Assembly (NCBI RefSeq): GCF_023282985.1 | Contig: NZ_JAGQDC010000003.1 | Coordinates: forward strand, 392,012-456,011 | Length of the DNA stretch: 64,000 bases | Reading direction: 5' to 3' | DNA from: Serratia silvae | GTDB taxonomy: Bacteria > Pseudomonadota > Gammaproteobacteria > Enterobacterales > Enterobacteriaceae | Part shown: positions 35,616 to 44,839 of the stretch, in pieces | How positions within the stretch are numbered: the first letter of the stretch is position 1 | Layout: each line of letters starts with the position of its first letter | Made by a program: the position numbers and the translations under genes | Notes under the pieces: model-generated | The model's database searches: none | The model's input: the letters and a program-made list of their open reading frames with translations, nothing else | Told to the model about the DNA's origin: nothing

Positions 35616-36596
35616 ATGATGAAGAAACTACTGGCCCTGTGCCTGGGCGGCTATTCCGCGTTGGCCGTGGCCGGTTTTGACGTAGTGGCGCTGGGCGTCG
35701 ACGGTGGCGTCAGCGACGGCAATCTGACTTCTTATCTGATCCGCAGTGATAGCCAGACGCAGTATCTGGCACTGGATGCCGGAACGCTGCTGCCGGGGAT
35801 TGCCAAAGGGCTGGAAAAGGGCAGTTTTCCACAGGCCACGCCCGAGCTGGCCGCTCCCTACACCCCTCAGGGGTATATTTTTCGACAACTGATTGGCGGT
35901 TACTTTATTAGCCATGGCCATCTGGATCACGTTGCTGGACTGATTCTCGGTTCACCGGAAGACAGTAAAAAAACCATTTATGCGCAGGCCGATACCGTAT
36001 TGACGCTGCGCAATCATTACTTTAACTGGAAAGCCTGGCCCAACTTTACCGATGCCGGTAACGGCTCACGGCTGGGCACTTACCGCTTGCAAACGGTACG
36101 CCCACAGCAGCGTGTCACCTTGGGCCTGACCGGTTTGAGCGGCGTGATGTACCCACTTAGCCACGATCGCTACCCCTCTTCGATGTTACTGGTAGCCGAC
36201 CGTGAAGGATCATTTGCCTACTTTGGCGATACCGGGCCGGACGCGCTGGAGCAGTCACGCAATCTGGATAGCGCCTGGCGCGCGCTGGGGCCGCTGATTG
36301 AACAGAAGAAGATGAAGGGCATGATTATCGAAACCTCTTACCCGAACGAGGTGGATGACAAGCATCTGTATGGTCATCTGACCCCGGCCTGGCTATTGAA
36401 GGAGCTGAAAAACCTCCAGCAGTACAGCGGCGGAGAGGGCTCGTTAAAAGATCTGCCGGTGATCATCAGCCACATCAAGCCCAGTCTGAAACAGGGGGAG
36501 GACGTGCGTGCTACCATCAAACAACAGCTGGATCAGGGCAACGATCTGGGCGTGAAATTTATCCTGATGGAACAGGGCGATCGGCAACAATTTTGA
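35616..36596 (+). CDS. Exported class II 3',5'-cyclic-nucleotide phosphodiesterase
   Basis: A 326-residue metallo-beta-lactamase-fold protein with the PDEase class II pattern. An N-terminal signal peptide (MKKLLALCLGGYSALAVA) predicts the periplasm. The metal motif is His100-Gly-His102-Leu-Asp104-His105 in YFISHGHLDHVAGL; further metal ligands are likely in YPLSHDRYPSS, AYFGDTGPD and IISHIKPSL. IIETSYPNEVDDKHLYGHLT is also typical of this class. Periplasmic relatives such as Vibrio CpdP hydrolyse cAMP. The genes on both sides (phr, ybgI) are unrelated, so it is an insertion relative to E. coli. The start may be ATG 35616 or 35619. Confidence 0.82.
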   Translation: MMKKLLALCLGGYSALAVAGFDVVALGVDGGVSDGNLTSYLIRSDSQTQYLALDAGTLLPGIAKGLEKGSFPQATPELAAPYTPQGYIFRQLIGGYFISHGHLDHVAGLILGSPEDSKKTIYAQADTVLTLRNHYFNWKAWPNFTDAGNGSRLGTYRLQTVRPQQRVTLGLTGLSGVMYPLSHDRYPSSMLLVADREGSFAYFGDTGPDALEQSRNLDSAWRALGPLIEQKKMKGMIIETSYPNEVDDKHLYGHLTPAWLLKELKNLQQYSGGEGSLKDLPVIISHIKPSLKQGEDVRATIKQQLDQGNDLGVKFILMEQGDRQQF

Positions 36597-36613
36597 ATGA
36601 GAGTGAGATGACT

Positions 36614-37357
36614 ATGCGTAACCTCGATCTGGAACATCTGATCAACACCGAACTTAACTGTGCGGCCTTCCAGGACTACGCGCCGAACGGCTTGCAGGTG
36701 GAAGGGCGGGCGCATGTGCAGCGCATCGTGACGGGAGTGACGGCCTGCCAGGCGTTGCTGGATGCGGCGGTGGAACATCAGGCGGATGCCATACTGGTGC
36801 ATCACGGTTACTTCTGGAAAAACGAAGCGCCAGCGGTGCGCGGTATGAAACGTAACCGGCTGAAAACCCTGCTGAGCAATGATATCAACTTGTATGGTTA
36901 TCACTTGCCGCTGGATGCCCACCCGCAACTGGGTAATAACGCGCAACTGGCGCAGGTACTGGGCATTCGCGTGATCGGTGAGATCGAGCCTTTGGTACCG
37001 CACGGAGAATTTGAGCAACCGCTAACTGCCTGCGAACTGCAACAGCGTATCGAAAGCCGTCTTGGCCGCGCGGTGTTGCACTGTGGTGATAATGCTCCTC
37101 AGGCCATCCGTCGGGTTGCCTGGTGCACCGGTGGCGGCCAGGGATTTATCGACAGTGCCGCGCGATTTGGCGTTGATGCTTTCATCAGTGGTGAAGTGTC
37201 CGAGCAAACTATCCATACGGCGCGGGAGATGGGGGTGCACTTTTTTGCCGCCGGTCATCACGCCACGGAACGCGGTGGGATCAAGGCGTTGGGCGAATGG
37301 TTAGCAGAGCATCACGGTTTTGACGTCACCTTTATCGATATCCCCAATCCGGCCTGA
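36614..37357 (+). CDS. ybgI: YbgI / NIF3 family dinuclear metal-binding protein
   Basis: A 247-residue member of the Nif3-like (DUF34) family, a toroidal hexamer with two metal ions per site and a GTP cyclohydrolase type 1-like label; its function is unsettled. Metal ligands lie in ILVHHGYFW, HLPLDAHPQLGNN and the C-terminal GHHATERGG. Length and start (MRNLDLEHLINTEL) match E. coli YbgI; an ATG two codons upstream at 36608 is also possible. It starts just after the phosphodiesterase gene. In E. coli ybgI also precedes pxpB. Confidence 0.93.
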   Translation: MRNLDLEHLINTELNCAAFQDYAPNGLQVEGRAHVQRIVTGVTACQALLDAAVEHQADAILVHHGYFWKNEAPAVRGMKRNRLKTLLSNDINLYGYHLPLDAHPQLGNNAQLAQVLGIRVIGEIEPLVPHGEFEQPLTACELQQRIESRLGRAVLHCGDNAPQAIRRVAWCTGGGQGFIDSAARFGVDAFISGEVSEQTIHTAREMGVHFFAAGHHATERGGIKALGEWLAEHHGFDVTFIDIPNPA

Positions 37358-37479
37358 TTTGCCTATGGGTTCGGTAAAACGAACCCTTTAGCGCTGCTAA
37401 TCCCTTATTTTCCCGAAGGTTGCTCTCTTGACAGCCGACGTTACGTCCCGCATAACTGATACGCTTTTCAAATAATAAA

Positions 37480-37570
37480 ATACCCTGTGAACTTCAAGTT
37501 GCTACCCAGTGACCCGCTCATTCGTTCGTGAGCGGTCAGTCATGCTGCGGCTTGAAACACGACGAGTATA
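37480..37570. repeat. ERIC-like palindromic element before pxpB
   Basis: The ends ATACCCTGTGAACTTCAAGT and GCTTGAAACACGACGAGTAT match the outer ends of the ERIC copies in this window. The centre differs: it has CCGCTCATTC and GTGAGCGG arms instead of the CCCCAGGAGC core. It ends one base before the pxpB Shine-Dalgarno sequence. It may be a shortened or related family. Confidence 0.6.
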
Positions 37571-37581
37571 AGGAGATAGGG

Positions 37582-38238
37582 GTGCAACGAGCACAATATT
37601 ACCTGCTAGGGGAACGCGCTGTAGTGCTTGAATTGGCACCCCCAGTGACGCTGCAAAGTCAGCAGCGTATTTGGGCATTGGCAGAAAAGATGAATCACCA
37701 CACTGACGTACGGGAAGTGGTGCCGGGAATGAATAACCTGACGCTGTTGCTGTATACGCCGCAGGCCGATGCCGAGGCGATGCTGGAACTGCTGCGTCAA
37801 GGATGGGAAGGTAACGAAAGCCTGGTGCCAGAGTCCCGCGATGTCGATATCCCGGTGATCTATGGCGGCGAATATGGCCCAGACCTGGATGAGGTGGCGC
37901 GCCATACCGGCATGACGCCGCAACAGGTGGTGGAATGCCATTCGTCCACCGCGTATGTGGTTTATTTCCTGGGCTTCCAACCCGGTTTTACCTATCTGGG
38001 GGGGATGCCGGAGCGTCTGGCCACTCCTCGCCGTGCGGAACCGCGCCTGTCTGTTGCCGCGGGTTCTGTGGGGATCGGTGGCGGCCAGACGGGGATCTAT
38101 CCGCTGGTCACGCCGGGGGGTTGGCAACTGATTGGCCGCACGCCGCTGGCGCTGTTTAATCCTAATGAAATGCCGCCGACGCTGTTGCGCCCGGGCGATA
38201 ACGTGCGCTTTGTACCGCAAAAGGGGGGCGTATGCTGA
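37582..38238 (+). CDS. pxpB: 5-oxoprolinase subunit PxpB
   Basis: Subunit of the ATP-dependent PxpABC 5-oxoprolinase that opens 5-oxoproline to glutamate. The 218-residue protein has the allophanate-hydrolase subunit 1 fold, with [27 protein letters not shown] and [15 protein letters not shown] as family blocks. The start is GTG at 37582 after AAGGAGATAG, which gives [11 protein letters not shown] as in E. coli PxpB (218 residues). Its end overlaps pxpC by seven bases. The operon pxpB-pxpC-pxpA leads to a broken transporter-like gene and pcp. Confidence 0.95.
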   Translation: MQRAQYYLLGERAVVLELAPPVTLQSQQRIWALAEKMNHHTDVREVVPGMNNLTLLLYTPQADAEAMLELLRQGWEGNESLVPESRDVDIPVIYGGEYGPDLDEVARHTGMTPQQVVECHSSTAYVVYFLGFQPGFTYLGGMPERLATPRRAEPRLSVAAGSVGIGGGQTGIYPLVTPGGWQLIGRTPLALFNPNEMPPTLLRPGDNVRFVPQKGGVC

Positions 38239-39158
38239 AGATCTTGCGAGCCGGTATTTACACCACCGTCCAGGACCTGGGGCGTAACGGTTTCCGGCGT
38301 TTGGGCATCAGCCAGGGCGGTGCTCTGGATATCCCCGCGCTGAAAATAGCCAACCTGCTGGTGGGTAACCCGGCTGAAGCGGCCGGATTGGAGATCACGC
38401 TGGGGCAATTCAGTGCCGAATTTACCCATAATGGGTGGATTGCGCTGACCGGTGCGGGCTGCGATGCTCAGTTGGACGGCAAATCTTTGTGGACGGGCTG
38501 GCGCTATCCGGTAAAAAAAGGCCAGCAACTGACGCTGAAGATGCCTAAACGTGGGATGCGTAGCTATCTGGCGGTGTCTGGCGGCATCAACGTGCCGGAG
38601 ATGCTGGGCTCACGCAGCACCGATCTGAAAGCGGGCTTCGGTGGATTGGAAGGTCGACAGTTGAAGGAAGGTGACCTGCTGCCAGCGGGTAAGCCGCAGG
38701 CGCTACCGACTACGGTTATTGGCGTGAAACAGCCGCTGTTCAGCAACCGGATCAGGGTGTTGACCGGGCCAGAATATGACGAGTTCAGCCAACAGGCACA
38801 GGATGACTTCTGGCGTACCGCCTGGCAGCTCAGCCCGCAGAGTAACCGCATGGGTTATCGCCTGCACGGTGGCAGCGCCCTGATGAGAACCACCGAACGG
38901 GAAATGCTCTCGCATGGCCTGATACCTGGCGTCATCCAGGTTCCACACAACGGACAGCCGATCGTCTTGATGGCCGATGCTCAGACTACCGGGGGTTACC
39001 CGCGGATTGCCTGCGTGATTGAGGCCGATCTCTTCCACTTGGCGCAGATCCGCCTGGGGGATGCGCTTCACTTTATCCCCTGCACCCTGGCAGAGGCGCA
39101 GTGCGCCAAGGCTGAGCAGGATCACTTTATTCAACAGATTGCCTGGGGGGTTCAATGA
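38232..39158 (+). CDS. pxpC: 5-oxoprolinase subunit PxpC
   Basis: Partner of PxpB with the allophanate-hydrolase subunit 2 fold. The 308-residue protein shows [20 protein letters not shown] near the N-terminus, [11 protein letters not shown] in the middle, and [10 protein letters not shown] and [14 protein letters not shown] towards the end. Length is within two residues of the E. coli protein. It overlaps pxpB by seven bases and pxpA by four, which fits tight translational coupling of a stoichiometric complex. Confidence 0.95.
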   Translation: MLKILRAGIYTTVQDLGRNGFRRLGISQGGALDIPALKIANLLVGNPAEAAGLEITLGQFSAEFTHNGWIALTGAGCDAQLDGKSLWTGWRYPVKKGQQLTLKMPKRGMRSYLAVSGGINVPEMLGSRSTDLKAGFGGLEGRQLKEGDLLPAGKPQALPTTVIGVKQPLFSNRIRVLTGPEYDEFSQQAQDDFWRTAWQLSPQSNRMGYRLHGGSALMRTTEREMLSHGLIPGVIQVPHNGQPIVLMADAQTTGGYPRIACVIEADLFHLAQIRLGDALHFIPCTLAEAQCAKAEQDHFIQQIAWGVQ

Positions 39159-39892
39159 TCGTCGATTTAAATGCCGATCTCGGTGAAGGCTGCGCCAATG
39201 ATGAAGCGTTGCTGCAGTTGGTCAGCTCGGCCAATATTGCCTGCGGTTTCCATGCCGGGGATGCCCAGACTATGCGCCAATCGGTGCGCTGGGCGTTGCA
39301 ATACGGTGTGGCGATTGGTGCTCATCCCAGTTTCCCTGATCGGGAAAACTTTGGCCGTACCCGGATGCAGTTACCGGTAGAAACGGTGTATGCCCAAGTG
39401 GTTTATCAGTTGGGGGCGCTGGCCGCCATTACCCGTGCTGAAGGCGGCGTGATGGTCCATGTGAAACCGCACGGCATGCTCTACAACCAGGCGGCGGTGG
39501 AGCCGGAATTGGCCGAAGCCATTGCTCGTGCAGTGTATGCGGTAGATCCTTCGTTACGCTTGGTAGGGTTGGCTGGCAGTGAGCTGATCCGCGCAGGTGA
39601 AAAACTGGGGTTGGCGACGCGGCAGGAAGTGTTTGCCGATCGCGGCTATCAGGCCGATGGAACATTGGTGCCTCGTGGGCAACCTGGGGCACTGATCGCC
39701 AGTGATGAACTGGCATTGCAACAGACGCTGGAAATGGTTCGCCACCAGCGTGTACGTACCGTTGAGGGGGGCTGGGCCTCCGTCAAGGCTGAAACCGTTT
39801 GCCTGCATGGCGACGGCGAACATGCGCTGGCCTATGCCAGGAAGCTGAGAGAGAGCTTTGCTCAGCAGCAGATTGGCGTCAGTGCCGCATAA
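39155..39892 (+). CDS. pxpA: 5-oxoprolinase subunit PxpA (LamB/YcsF family)
   Basis: Third subunit of 5-oxoprolinase. The 245-residue protein starts [20 protein letters not shown], the signature of the LamB/YcsF family, followed by [17 protein letters not shown] and [26 protein letters not shown] and [15 protein letters not shown] are also conserved. It lies in the operon after pxpC with a four-base overlap. The next intact gene, pcp, makes 5-oxoproline from peptides, which fits a salvage route for pyroglutamate. Confidence 0.96.
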   Translation: MIVDLNADLGEGCANDEALLQLVSSANIACGFHAGDAQTMRQSVRWALQYGVAIGAHPSFPDRENFGRTRMQLPVETVYAQVVYQLGALAAITRAEGGVMVHVKPHGMLYNQAAVEPELAEAIARAVYAVDPSLRLVGLAGSELIRAGEKLGLATRQEVFADRGYQADGTLVPRGQPGALIASDELALQQTLEMVRHQRVRTVEGGWASVKAETVCLHGDGEHALAYARKLRESFAQQQIGVSAA

Positions 39893-39959
39893 AAAAATAA
39901 TTATTACAGCAAACACAACATTGCCCGTAAGACCAAAGGGCGACAAGGGGAAAGTTAAT

Positions 39960-40570
39960 ATGGAACAAACCCACTGATAGGCATCGCTGCCATCGTGGTT
40001 GGATTTGTATTACGTTTTAACCCGGTGCTGGTGGTGATCGCCGCCGGTATTATCACCGGGCTGGCGGCGTTGATGCCGCTGGATGTCATTTTGGAAAAGC
40101 TCGGCGAGGGTTTTCTCAATACCCGTAACCTGCCGCTGCTCCTGCTGTTACCGTTGGCGGTTATCGGTCTGTTAGAGCACCACGGCTTGAAAGAGCGTGC
40201 GCAGGCGTGGATTGCAAAAATCAAAAGCGCCACCGCTGGGCGCTTGCTGATCGTCTATCTGTTTGTGCGTGAAGTGACTGCCGCCATGGGCTTGACCAGC
40301 CTGGGTGGACACCCGCAAATGGTGCGTCCGTTGTTGGCTCCGATGGCGGAAGGGGCGACGGAAAGCCGTTATGGTGAACTGCCGGAACGCGTGCGTCATC
40401 GTCTGCGAGCAATGTCTGCGGCAACCGACAACGTTGGCCTGTTCTTTGGTGAAGACATTTTCGTCGCCTTCGGCGCGATCATCTTCATGCATAACTTTAT
40501 GCTGGAATCCGGCGGCATCCAGACCGAACCACTGCACGTATTCCTGCTCTATTTCTTGATGTTCCTCTAG
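39960..40570 (+). pseudogene. Broken DUF969 membrane protein gene, probably fused to the end of DUF979
   Basis: The start ATG at 39960 reads MEQTH and then stops (TGA). One extra C in the run at 39970-39972 would restore the expected start MEQTPLIGIAAIVVGFVLRF, joining the long frame that runs to 40570. That frame is a clear DUF969 protein (FNPVLVVIAAGIITGLAA, EVTAAMGLTSLGGHPQMVRP, AATDNVGLFFGEDIFVAFG). It ends abruptly after TEPLHV with FLLYFLMFL, which looks like the end of the usual next gene, DUF979, so about 1 kb may have been lost. Intact pairs near pcp are predicted transporters. Without the frameshift, GTG 39995 could still start a shortened product of 191 residues. Confidence 0.75.
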
Positions 40571-40578
40571 GAGAACGC

Positions 40579-41223
40579 ATGCAGAAAGTATTGATTACCG
40601 GCTTTGAGCCGTTTGGCGGCGAACGTGTCAACCCATCCTGGGAGGTGGTGAAGCAGCTTAACGATCTGGAGCTTGGTGGGGCACATATTATCGCGCGCCA
40701 GCTACCTTGCGTCTTCGGTGAGGCGTTGACTGTGTTGAACGCGGCCATTGATGAAGTTCAGCCAGCGATGGTGTTGGCAATCGGCCAGGCGGGCGGGCGC
40801 ACCGACATCACGCTGGAGCGCGTCGCTATTAACGTCGATGATGCGCGTATTCCCGATAATCAGGGGCAACAGCCGATCGACCAGGCCATTGTGGCAGATG
40901 GCCCGGCGGCCTATTTCAGCACCTTGCCGATCAAGGCGGTGATGAATGCGATGCGTGAGGCTGGCATTCCGGCCTCGGTATCACAAACCGCTGGGACCTA
41001 TGTCTGTAACCATGTGATGTACGGTCTGTTGCACCGCTTAAGCGGACAGCAGGCGGTGAAGGGCGGCTTTATCCATATTCCTTACCTGCCTGAGCAGGCG
41101 GCACAGCATCCTGGTGCGCCGAGTATGGCAGCACAGACGGTGCTGTTTGCTTTGGAAATGGCGATTTCGATTGCCTTGCAGGTAGAACATGACTTGAGAG
41201 TGGTGGGTGGCGCCACGCACTGA
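40579..41223 (+). CDS. pcp: Pyrrolidone-carboxylate peptidase (pyroglutamyl-peptidase I)
   Basis: Cysteine peptidase that removes N-terminal pyroglutamate from peptides. The 214-residue protein starts [20 protein letters not shown], the family signature. The catalytic cysteine is Cys143 in [11 protein letters not shown], the histidine is His166 in [12 protein letters not shown], and the glutamate lies in the [13 protein letters not shown] block. The ATG follows AGGAGAACGC, whose first bases are the stop of the broken DUF969 gene. The product 5-oxoproline is the substrate of PxpABC encoded just upstream. E. coli K-12 lacks this gene. Confidence 0.96.
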   Translation: MQKVLITGFEPFGGERVNPSWEVVKQLNDLELGGAHIIARQLPCVFGEALTVLNAAIDEVQPAMVLAIGQAGGRTDITLERVAINVDDARIPDNQGQQPIDQAIVADGPAAYFSTLPIKAVMNAMREAGIPASVSQTAGTYVCNHVMYGLLHRLSGQQAVKGGFIHIPYLPEQAAQHPGAPSMAAQTVLFALEMAISIALQVEHDLRVVGGATH

Positions 41224-41254
41224 GGTCATTTATGCTACCTCCATGTTAATCCTA

Positions 41255-41278
41255 GGGTTCGGCTTGCCGGACCCTTTT
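41255..41278 (+). terminator. Terminator of pcp
   Basis: GGGTTCGG pairs with CCGGACCC (one G-T pair) around CTTG and is followed by TTTT, 31 bp after the pcp stop and before the nei ribosome binding site. Confidence 0.65.
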
Positions 41279-41295
41279 CAATCAAGGAGTTGTCC

Positions 41296-42087
41296 ATGCC
41301 AGAAGGGCCGGAGATCCGCCGGGCGGCAGATAAGCTGGCGGCGGTGATGATCGAGCAACCACTGACCGAAGTCTGGTTTGCTTTCCCCCAATTGAAACAC
41401 TATCAGGTCGCGCTGGTCGGTGAACGTATCACTGCCATCGAACCGCGTGGTAAAGCCTTGTTAACCGATTTCTCCAATGGTTTGACCATGTACAGCCACA
41501 ACCAGCTTTACGGCGTGTGGAAGGTGGTGCGGGCGGGCGAAACGCCAGAAACCAAGCGCGATCTGCGCGTGCGACTGGAGACGGCCGAGTGGGCGATCTT
41601 GCTGTACAGCGCTTCGGATATCACCATTGTGCCGCGCGGTGAGATAGAGCAACACCCGTTTTTAAAACGTATTGGCCCCGACGTGCTCAATATGGCTTTG
41701 ACCGTAGAGCAGGTGGAACAGCGGTTGTTATCGCCGGCGTTTTGTAAGCGCCAGTTGGGTGGGATGCTGCTGGATCAGTCTTTTCTGGCTGGCCTGGGTA
41801 ACTATCTGCGAGCCGAGATTTTGTGGCAGGCAGAACTGGCACCCAAGCATAAGCCGCAGGATCTCACCCCTGATGCGTTGCATAAGTTGGCGCAGGCGCT
41901 GTTGGATATTCCGCGTATTTCTTACCACACCCGTGGCCAGGTAGATGAAAATCGTCATCACGGCACGTTGTTCAGCTTCAAGGTGTTTCATCGCAGCGGT
42001 GAGCCTTGTCCGCGCTGTGGGGCGATGATCGAGAAGACGGCGCTAGCGTCACGTCCGTTCTATTGGTGTCCGGTTTGCCAGCGGTAA
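41296..42087 (+). CDS. nei: Endonuclease VIII (Nei)
   Basis: DNA glycosylase and AP lyase that removes oxidised pyrimidines. The 263-residue protein must start at ATG 41296, because the catalytic nucleophile is Pro2, followed by Glu3 ([14 protein letters not shown]); an upstream in-frame start would bury it. The H2TH region is [15 protein letters not shown], and the C-terminal zinc finger has CPRCG and CPVCQR. Length equals E. coli Nei. It is convergent with gltA. It lies after a terminator, so it is probably expressed on its own. Confidence 0.97.
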   Translation: MPEGPEIRRAADKLAAVMIEQPLTEVWFAFPQLKHYQVALVGERITAIEPRGKALLTDFSNGLTMYSHNQLYGVWKVVRAGETPETKRDLRVRLETAEWAILLYSASDITIVPRGEIEQHPFLKRIGPDVLNMALTVEQVEQRLLSPAFCKRQLGGMLLDQSFLAGLGNYLRAEILWQAELAPKHKPQDLTPDALHKLAQALLDIPRISYHTRGQVDENRHHGTLFSFKVFHRSGEPCPRCGAMIEKTALASRPFYWCPVCQR

Positions 42088-42092
42088 CCCAT

Positions 42093-42119
42093 AAAAAACG
42101 CTGCCAGTGAGGCAGCGTT
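42093..42119 (-). terminator. Terminator of gltA (also usable for nei)
   Basis: AACGCTGCC pairs with GGCAGCGTT around AGTGA. On the minus strand it ends in TTTTTT. It lies between the convergent nei and gltA genes. Confidence 0.85.
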
Positions 42120-42173
42120 GAGTTGACAAGGTCATTAGCCGAGTTGGGGCGAATATTACGCCCCTGCTGAAGC

Positions 42174-43463
42174 TTACTTCTTAACCTGAGATTTGAACTC
42201 ACGCTCGGCATAGCCGGTATACAGCTGGCGTGGACGAGCGATCTTGATGCCTTCGTCGTGCATTTCGTTCCAGTGGGCAATCCAGCCAATGGTACGGGCA
42301 ATAGCGAAGATCACCGTAAACATGGAAGAAGGAATACCCATCGCTTTCAGGATGATACCTGAATAGAAGTCGACGTTCGGGTACAGTTTCTTCTCGATGA
42401 AGTACGGGTCGTTCAACGCGATGTGTTCCAGCTCCATCGCCACCTGCAGCAGGTTGTCGTCTTTCTTGTTCAGCTCTTTCAGCACTTCGTGACAGGTTTC
42501 ACGCATCACGGTAGCACGTGGGTCGTAGTTTTTGTACACGCGGTGGCCAAAGCCCATCAGACGGAACGAGTCGTTCTTGTCTTTAGCACGTTTGATGAAC
42601 TCAGGGATGTGCTCAACGGTTTTGATCTCTTCGAGCATCTTCAGTGCCGCTTCGTTGGCACCGCCGTGCGCTGGGCCCCACAGGGAAGCGATACCGGCCG
42701 CGATACAGGCAAACGGGTTAGCACCGGATGAACCGGCAGTACGCACGGTGGAGGTGGACGCGTTCTGCTCATGGTCGGCGTGCAGGATCAGAATACGATC
42801 CATGGCGCGTTCCAGCACCGGGTTTACCACGTACTCTTCGCAAGGTGTAGCAAACATCATTCGCAGGAAGTTACCGGCGTAAGACAGATCGTTGCGCGGG
42901 TAAACAAACGGCTGGCCGAGGGAATACTTGTAACACATCGCGGCCACGGTAGGCATTTTGGACAGCAGGCGGAACGCGGTGATCTCACGGTGACGTTCGT
43001 TGTTGACGTCCAACGCATCGTGATAGAACGCTGCCAGGGCACCTGTCACGCCGCACAGCACCGCCATTGGGTGTGAGTCACGGCGGAAACCACGGAACAG
43101 ATGGGTGATCTGGTCGTGGATCATGGTGTGGCGGGTTACCGTGGTTTTGAACGTTTCAAACTCTTCAGCGCTCGGGGTTTCGCCGTACAGCAGGATATAG
43201 CACACCTCCAGGTAGGAGGAATTTTTTGCCAATTGCTCAATCGGGAAGCCGCGGTGCAGCAGGATACCTTTGTCGCCGTCGATAAACGTGATTTTTGATT
43301 CACAGGAAGCGGTAGAGGTAAAGCCGGGATCAAATGTGAAATAACCTTTGGAGCCCAGGGCGCGTACGTCAATAACATCAGGGCCCAGTGAAGGGGTGAG
43401 TACGCCCAGTTCGATCGGAGCTTCGCCGTTGTTGATGCTTAGCGTCGCTTTCTTATCAGTCAT
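42174..43463 (-). CDS. gltA: Citrate synthase
   Basis: Condenses oxaloacetate and acetyl-CoA to citrate, the entry step of the TCA cycle. The 429-residue protein is the large hexameric, NADH-sensitive type of Gram-negative bacteria. Active-site blocks are conserved: [29 protein letters not shown] and PNVDFYSGI. The N-terminal domain with Cys-containing zinc-free beta strands ([19 protein letters not shown]) matches E. coli GltA, two residues shorter. It diverges from sdhC over 645 bp, so both arms of the cycle share a control region. Confidence 0.98.
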   Translation of the reverse strand: MTDKKATLSINNGEAPIELGVLTPSLGPDVIDVRALGSKGYFTFDPGFTSTASCESKITFIDGDKGILLHRGFPIEQLAKNSSYLEVCYILLYGETPSAEEFETFKTTVTRHTMIHDQITHLFRGFRRDSHPMAVLCGVTGALAAFYHDALDVNNERHREITAFRLLSKMPTVAAMCYKYSLGQPFVYPRNDLSYAGNFLRMMFATPCEEYVVNPVLERAMDRILILHADHEQNASTSTVRTAGSSGANPFACIAAGIASLWGPAHGGANEAALKMLEEIKTVEHIPEFIKRAKDKNDSFRLMGFGHRVYKNYDPRATVMRETCHEVLKELNKKDDNLLQVAMELEHIALNDPYFIEKKLYPNVDFYSGIILKAMGIPSSMFTVIFAIARTIGWIAHWNEMHDEGIKIARPRQLYTGYAEREFKSQVKK

Positions 43464-43858
43464 TTACAGTCTCCTTAACGCCTTATTTTAAAAACCTCTA
43501 ACAACTGAAAGACCTTAAATCTCCGCAGGTTGCCCGCAATAAAATCGAGCGAACGCTAACTCTGTGAGCGACAGCGCATTTGCGCCGGTAGGGGACAGAG
43601 TACGCACCAGGCGAACAAGACGGGTTAGCAGCCGTTAACGATTCATCGGGATTCGTTATTTTCTTTTAATCATTACCTACGATCTGTTTGGAATTTTAAC
43701 CACATACACTATTGCTACACTCTTGCATAACTTGTGCCCAGGGGGAAGTGTATCCGGTGACCGCTAGTGCATCATAGGGTTGATTGCTACCCTATTTGTA
43801 ATGGAAATGTTGATCTCTTGTCAAATCAGATAATTAATTTAGTGCTAAATGTAATAAT

Positions 43859-43874
43859 CGTGATCTAAATCACT
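43859..43874. promoter_or_regulatory. Candidate CRP site upstream of sdhC
   Basis: CGTGA-TCTAAA-TCACT keeps the GTGA-N6-TCAC core of the CRP consensus. It is centred about 80 bp before the expected sdhC transcript start. Confidence 0.6.
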
Positions 43875-43911
43875 GTTTTGGGGAAATGTGACTAAAGGGA
43901 TTGTATGGGAA

Positions 43912-43940
43912 TTGTAATAAGAATGTGAACCTCCTATACT
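43912..43940 (+). promoter_or_regulatory. Candidate promoter of sdhCDAB-sucABCD
   Basis: TTGTAA, a 17-bp spacer and TATACT, followed by GCCGCC. It would give a leader of about 160 bases before sdhC, a likely target for small-RNA control. Confidence 0.65.
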
Positions 43941-44108
43941 GCCGCCAGGTCTCCGGATTACCCTGAAGTAGGAGCACCCAGCGTTATTGCTACGCGCCGT
44001 TTAAGCACTAGGATGTCAATGTTTGAGCGCGTGAGGTGTAAGAGTGAAAACTCTTGACGCTGTCTGATCCCCACCCAGGTCCGGAGGAAGGAAAATAATA
44101 AGAGCTGT

Positions 44109-44498
44109 GTGGGCAAAACCGTGAAAAAACAAAGACCTGTCAATCTGGATCTGCAAACGATCCGGTTTCCTGTAACTGCGATAGCGTCCATCTTACACCG
44201 AGTCTCTGGCGTAATTACTTTCGTTGCCGTGGGCATTCTCCTCTGGCTGCTGGGTATCTCTCTCTCTTCTCAAGAGGGCTTCCTGCACGCTGCCGCCATC
44301 ATGAATAGCTTCTTCGTGAAATTCATTTTCTGGGGGATCCTCACCGCGTTGGCCTATCACATTTGCGGTGGCATTCGTCACTTGTTAATGGATTTTGGCT
44401 ATATCGAAGAGAGTTTAGCCGCAGGTACCCGTTCTGCCCAGGTGGCGTTCGGTCTGACCGTCGTGCTGTCAATTCTGGCTGGAGTCCTCGTATGGTAA
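44109..44498 (+). CDS. sdhC: Succinate dehydrogenase cytochrome b556 subunit SdhC
   Basis: Membrane anchor of complex II, with three helices and one heme b ligand. The 129-residue protein has [20 protein letters not shown] at the start and the heme ligand His84 in [14 protein letters not shown]; its length equals E. coli SdhC. The start is GTG at 44109. The good GGAGGAAGG sequence lies about 18 bases upstream, farther than usual, and another GTG at 44121 is in frame, so the exact start is less sure. It overlaps sdhD by seven bases. Confidence 0.94.
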   Translation: MGKTVKKQRPVNLDLQTIRFPVTAIASILHRVSGVITFVAVGILLWLLGISLSSQEGFLHAAAIMNSFFVKFIFWGILTALAYHICGGIRHLLMDFGYIEESLAAGTRSAQVAFGLTVVLSILAGVLVW

Positions 44499-44839
44499 GC
44501 AACGTTTCTGCATTAGGACGTAACGGCGTACACGACTGGTTGTTACTGCGTGCTTCCGCTATCGTCATCACCCTGTATGTTCTCTATATCCTGGGCTTCG
44601 TCGTGACGGCCCCGGACATCACCTATGAAATCTGGCGCGGCTTCTTCGCCACCTCCATTACGAAGGTATTCACCTTGCTGACATTGCTGTCGATCCTGGT
44701 TCACGCCTGGGTGGGAATGTGGCAGGTGCTGACGGACTATATCAAGCCACTGGCGTTACGCCTGGTGCTGCAACTGGCGATTGTCGTCACGTTGCTGGTC
44801 TATTTACTGTACGGAACAATCGTAGTGTGGGGTGCTTAA
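44492..44839 (+). CDS. sdhD: Succinate dehydrogenase membrane anchor SdhD
   Basis: Second membrane anchor of complex II, completing the heme b and ubiquinone sites. The 115-residue protein has three membrane helices and the heme ligand His71 in [18 protein letters not shown]. The start ATG 44492 lies inside the end of sdhC and gives [16 protein letters not shown], matching the E. coli length. The next gene, sdhA, starts immediately after the stop. Confidence 0.96.
   Translation: MVSNVSALGRNGVHDWLLLRASAIVITLYVLYILGFVVTAPDITYEIWRGFFATSITKVFTLLTLLSILVHAWVGMWQVLTDYIKPLALRLVLQLAIVVTLLVYLLYGTIVVWGA

Larger units (their letters stand above)
43464..44108. other. gltA-sdhC divergent control region
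   Basis: A 645-bp AT-rich stretch. The sdhC side holds a CRP-like site and a good promoter, listed separately, and a leader of about 160 bases. The gltA promoter must lie in 43464-43800, where I could not fix one. No ORF is credible. Confidence 0.6.
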
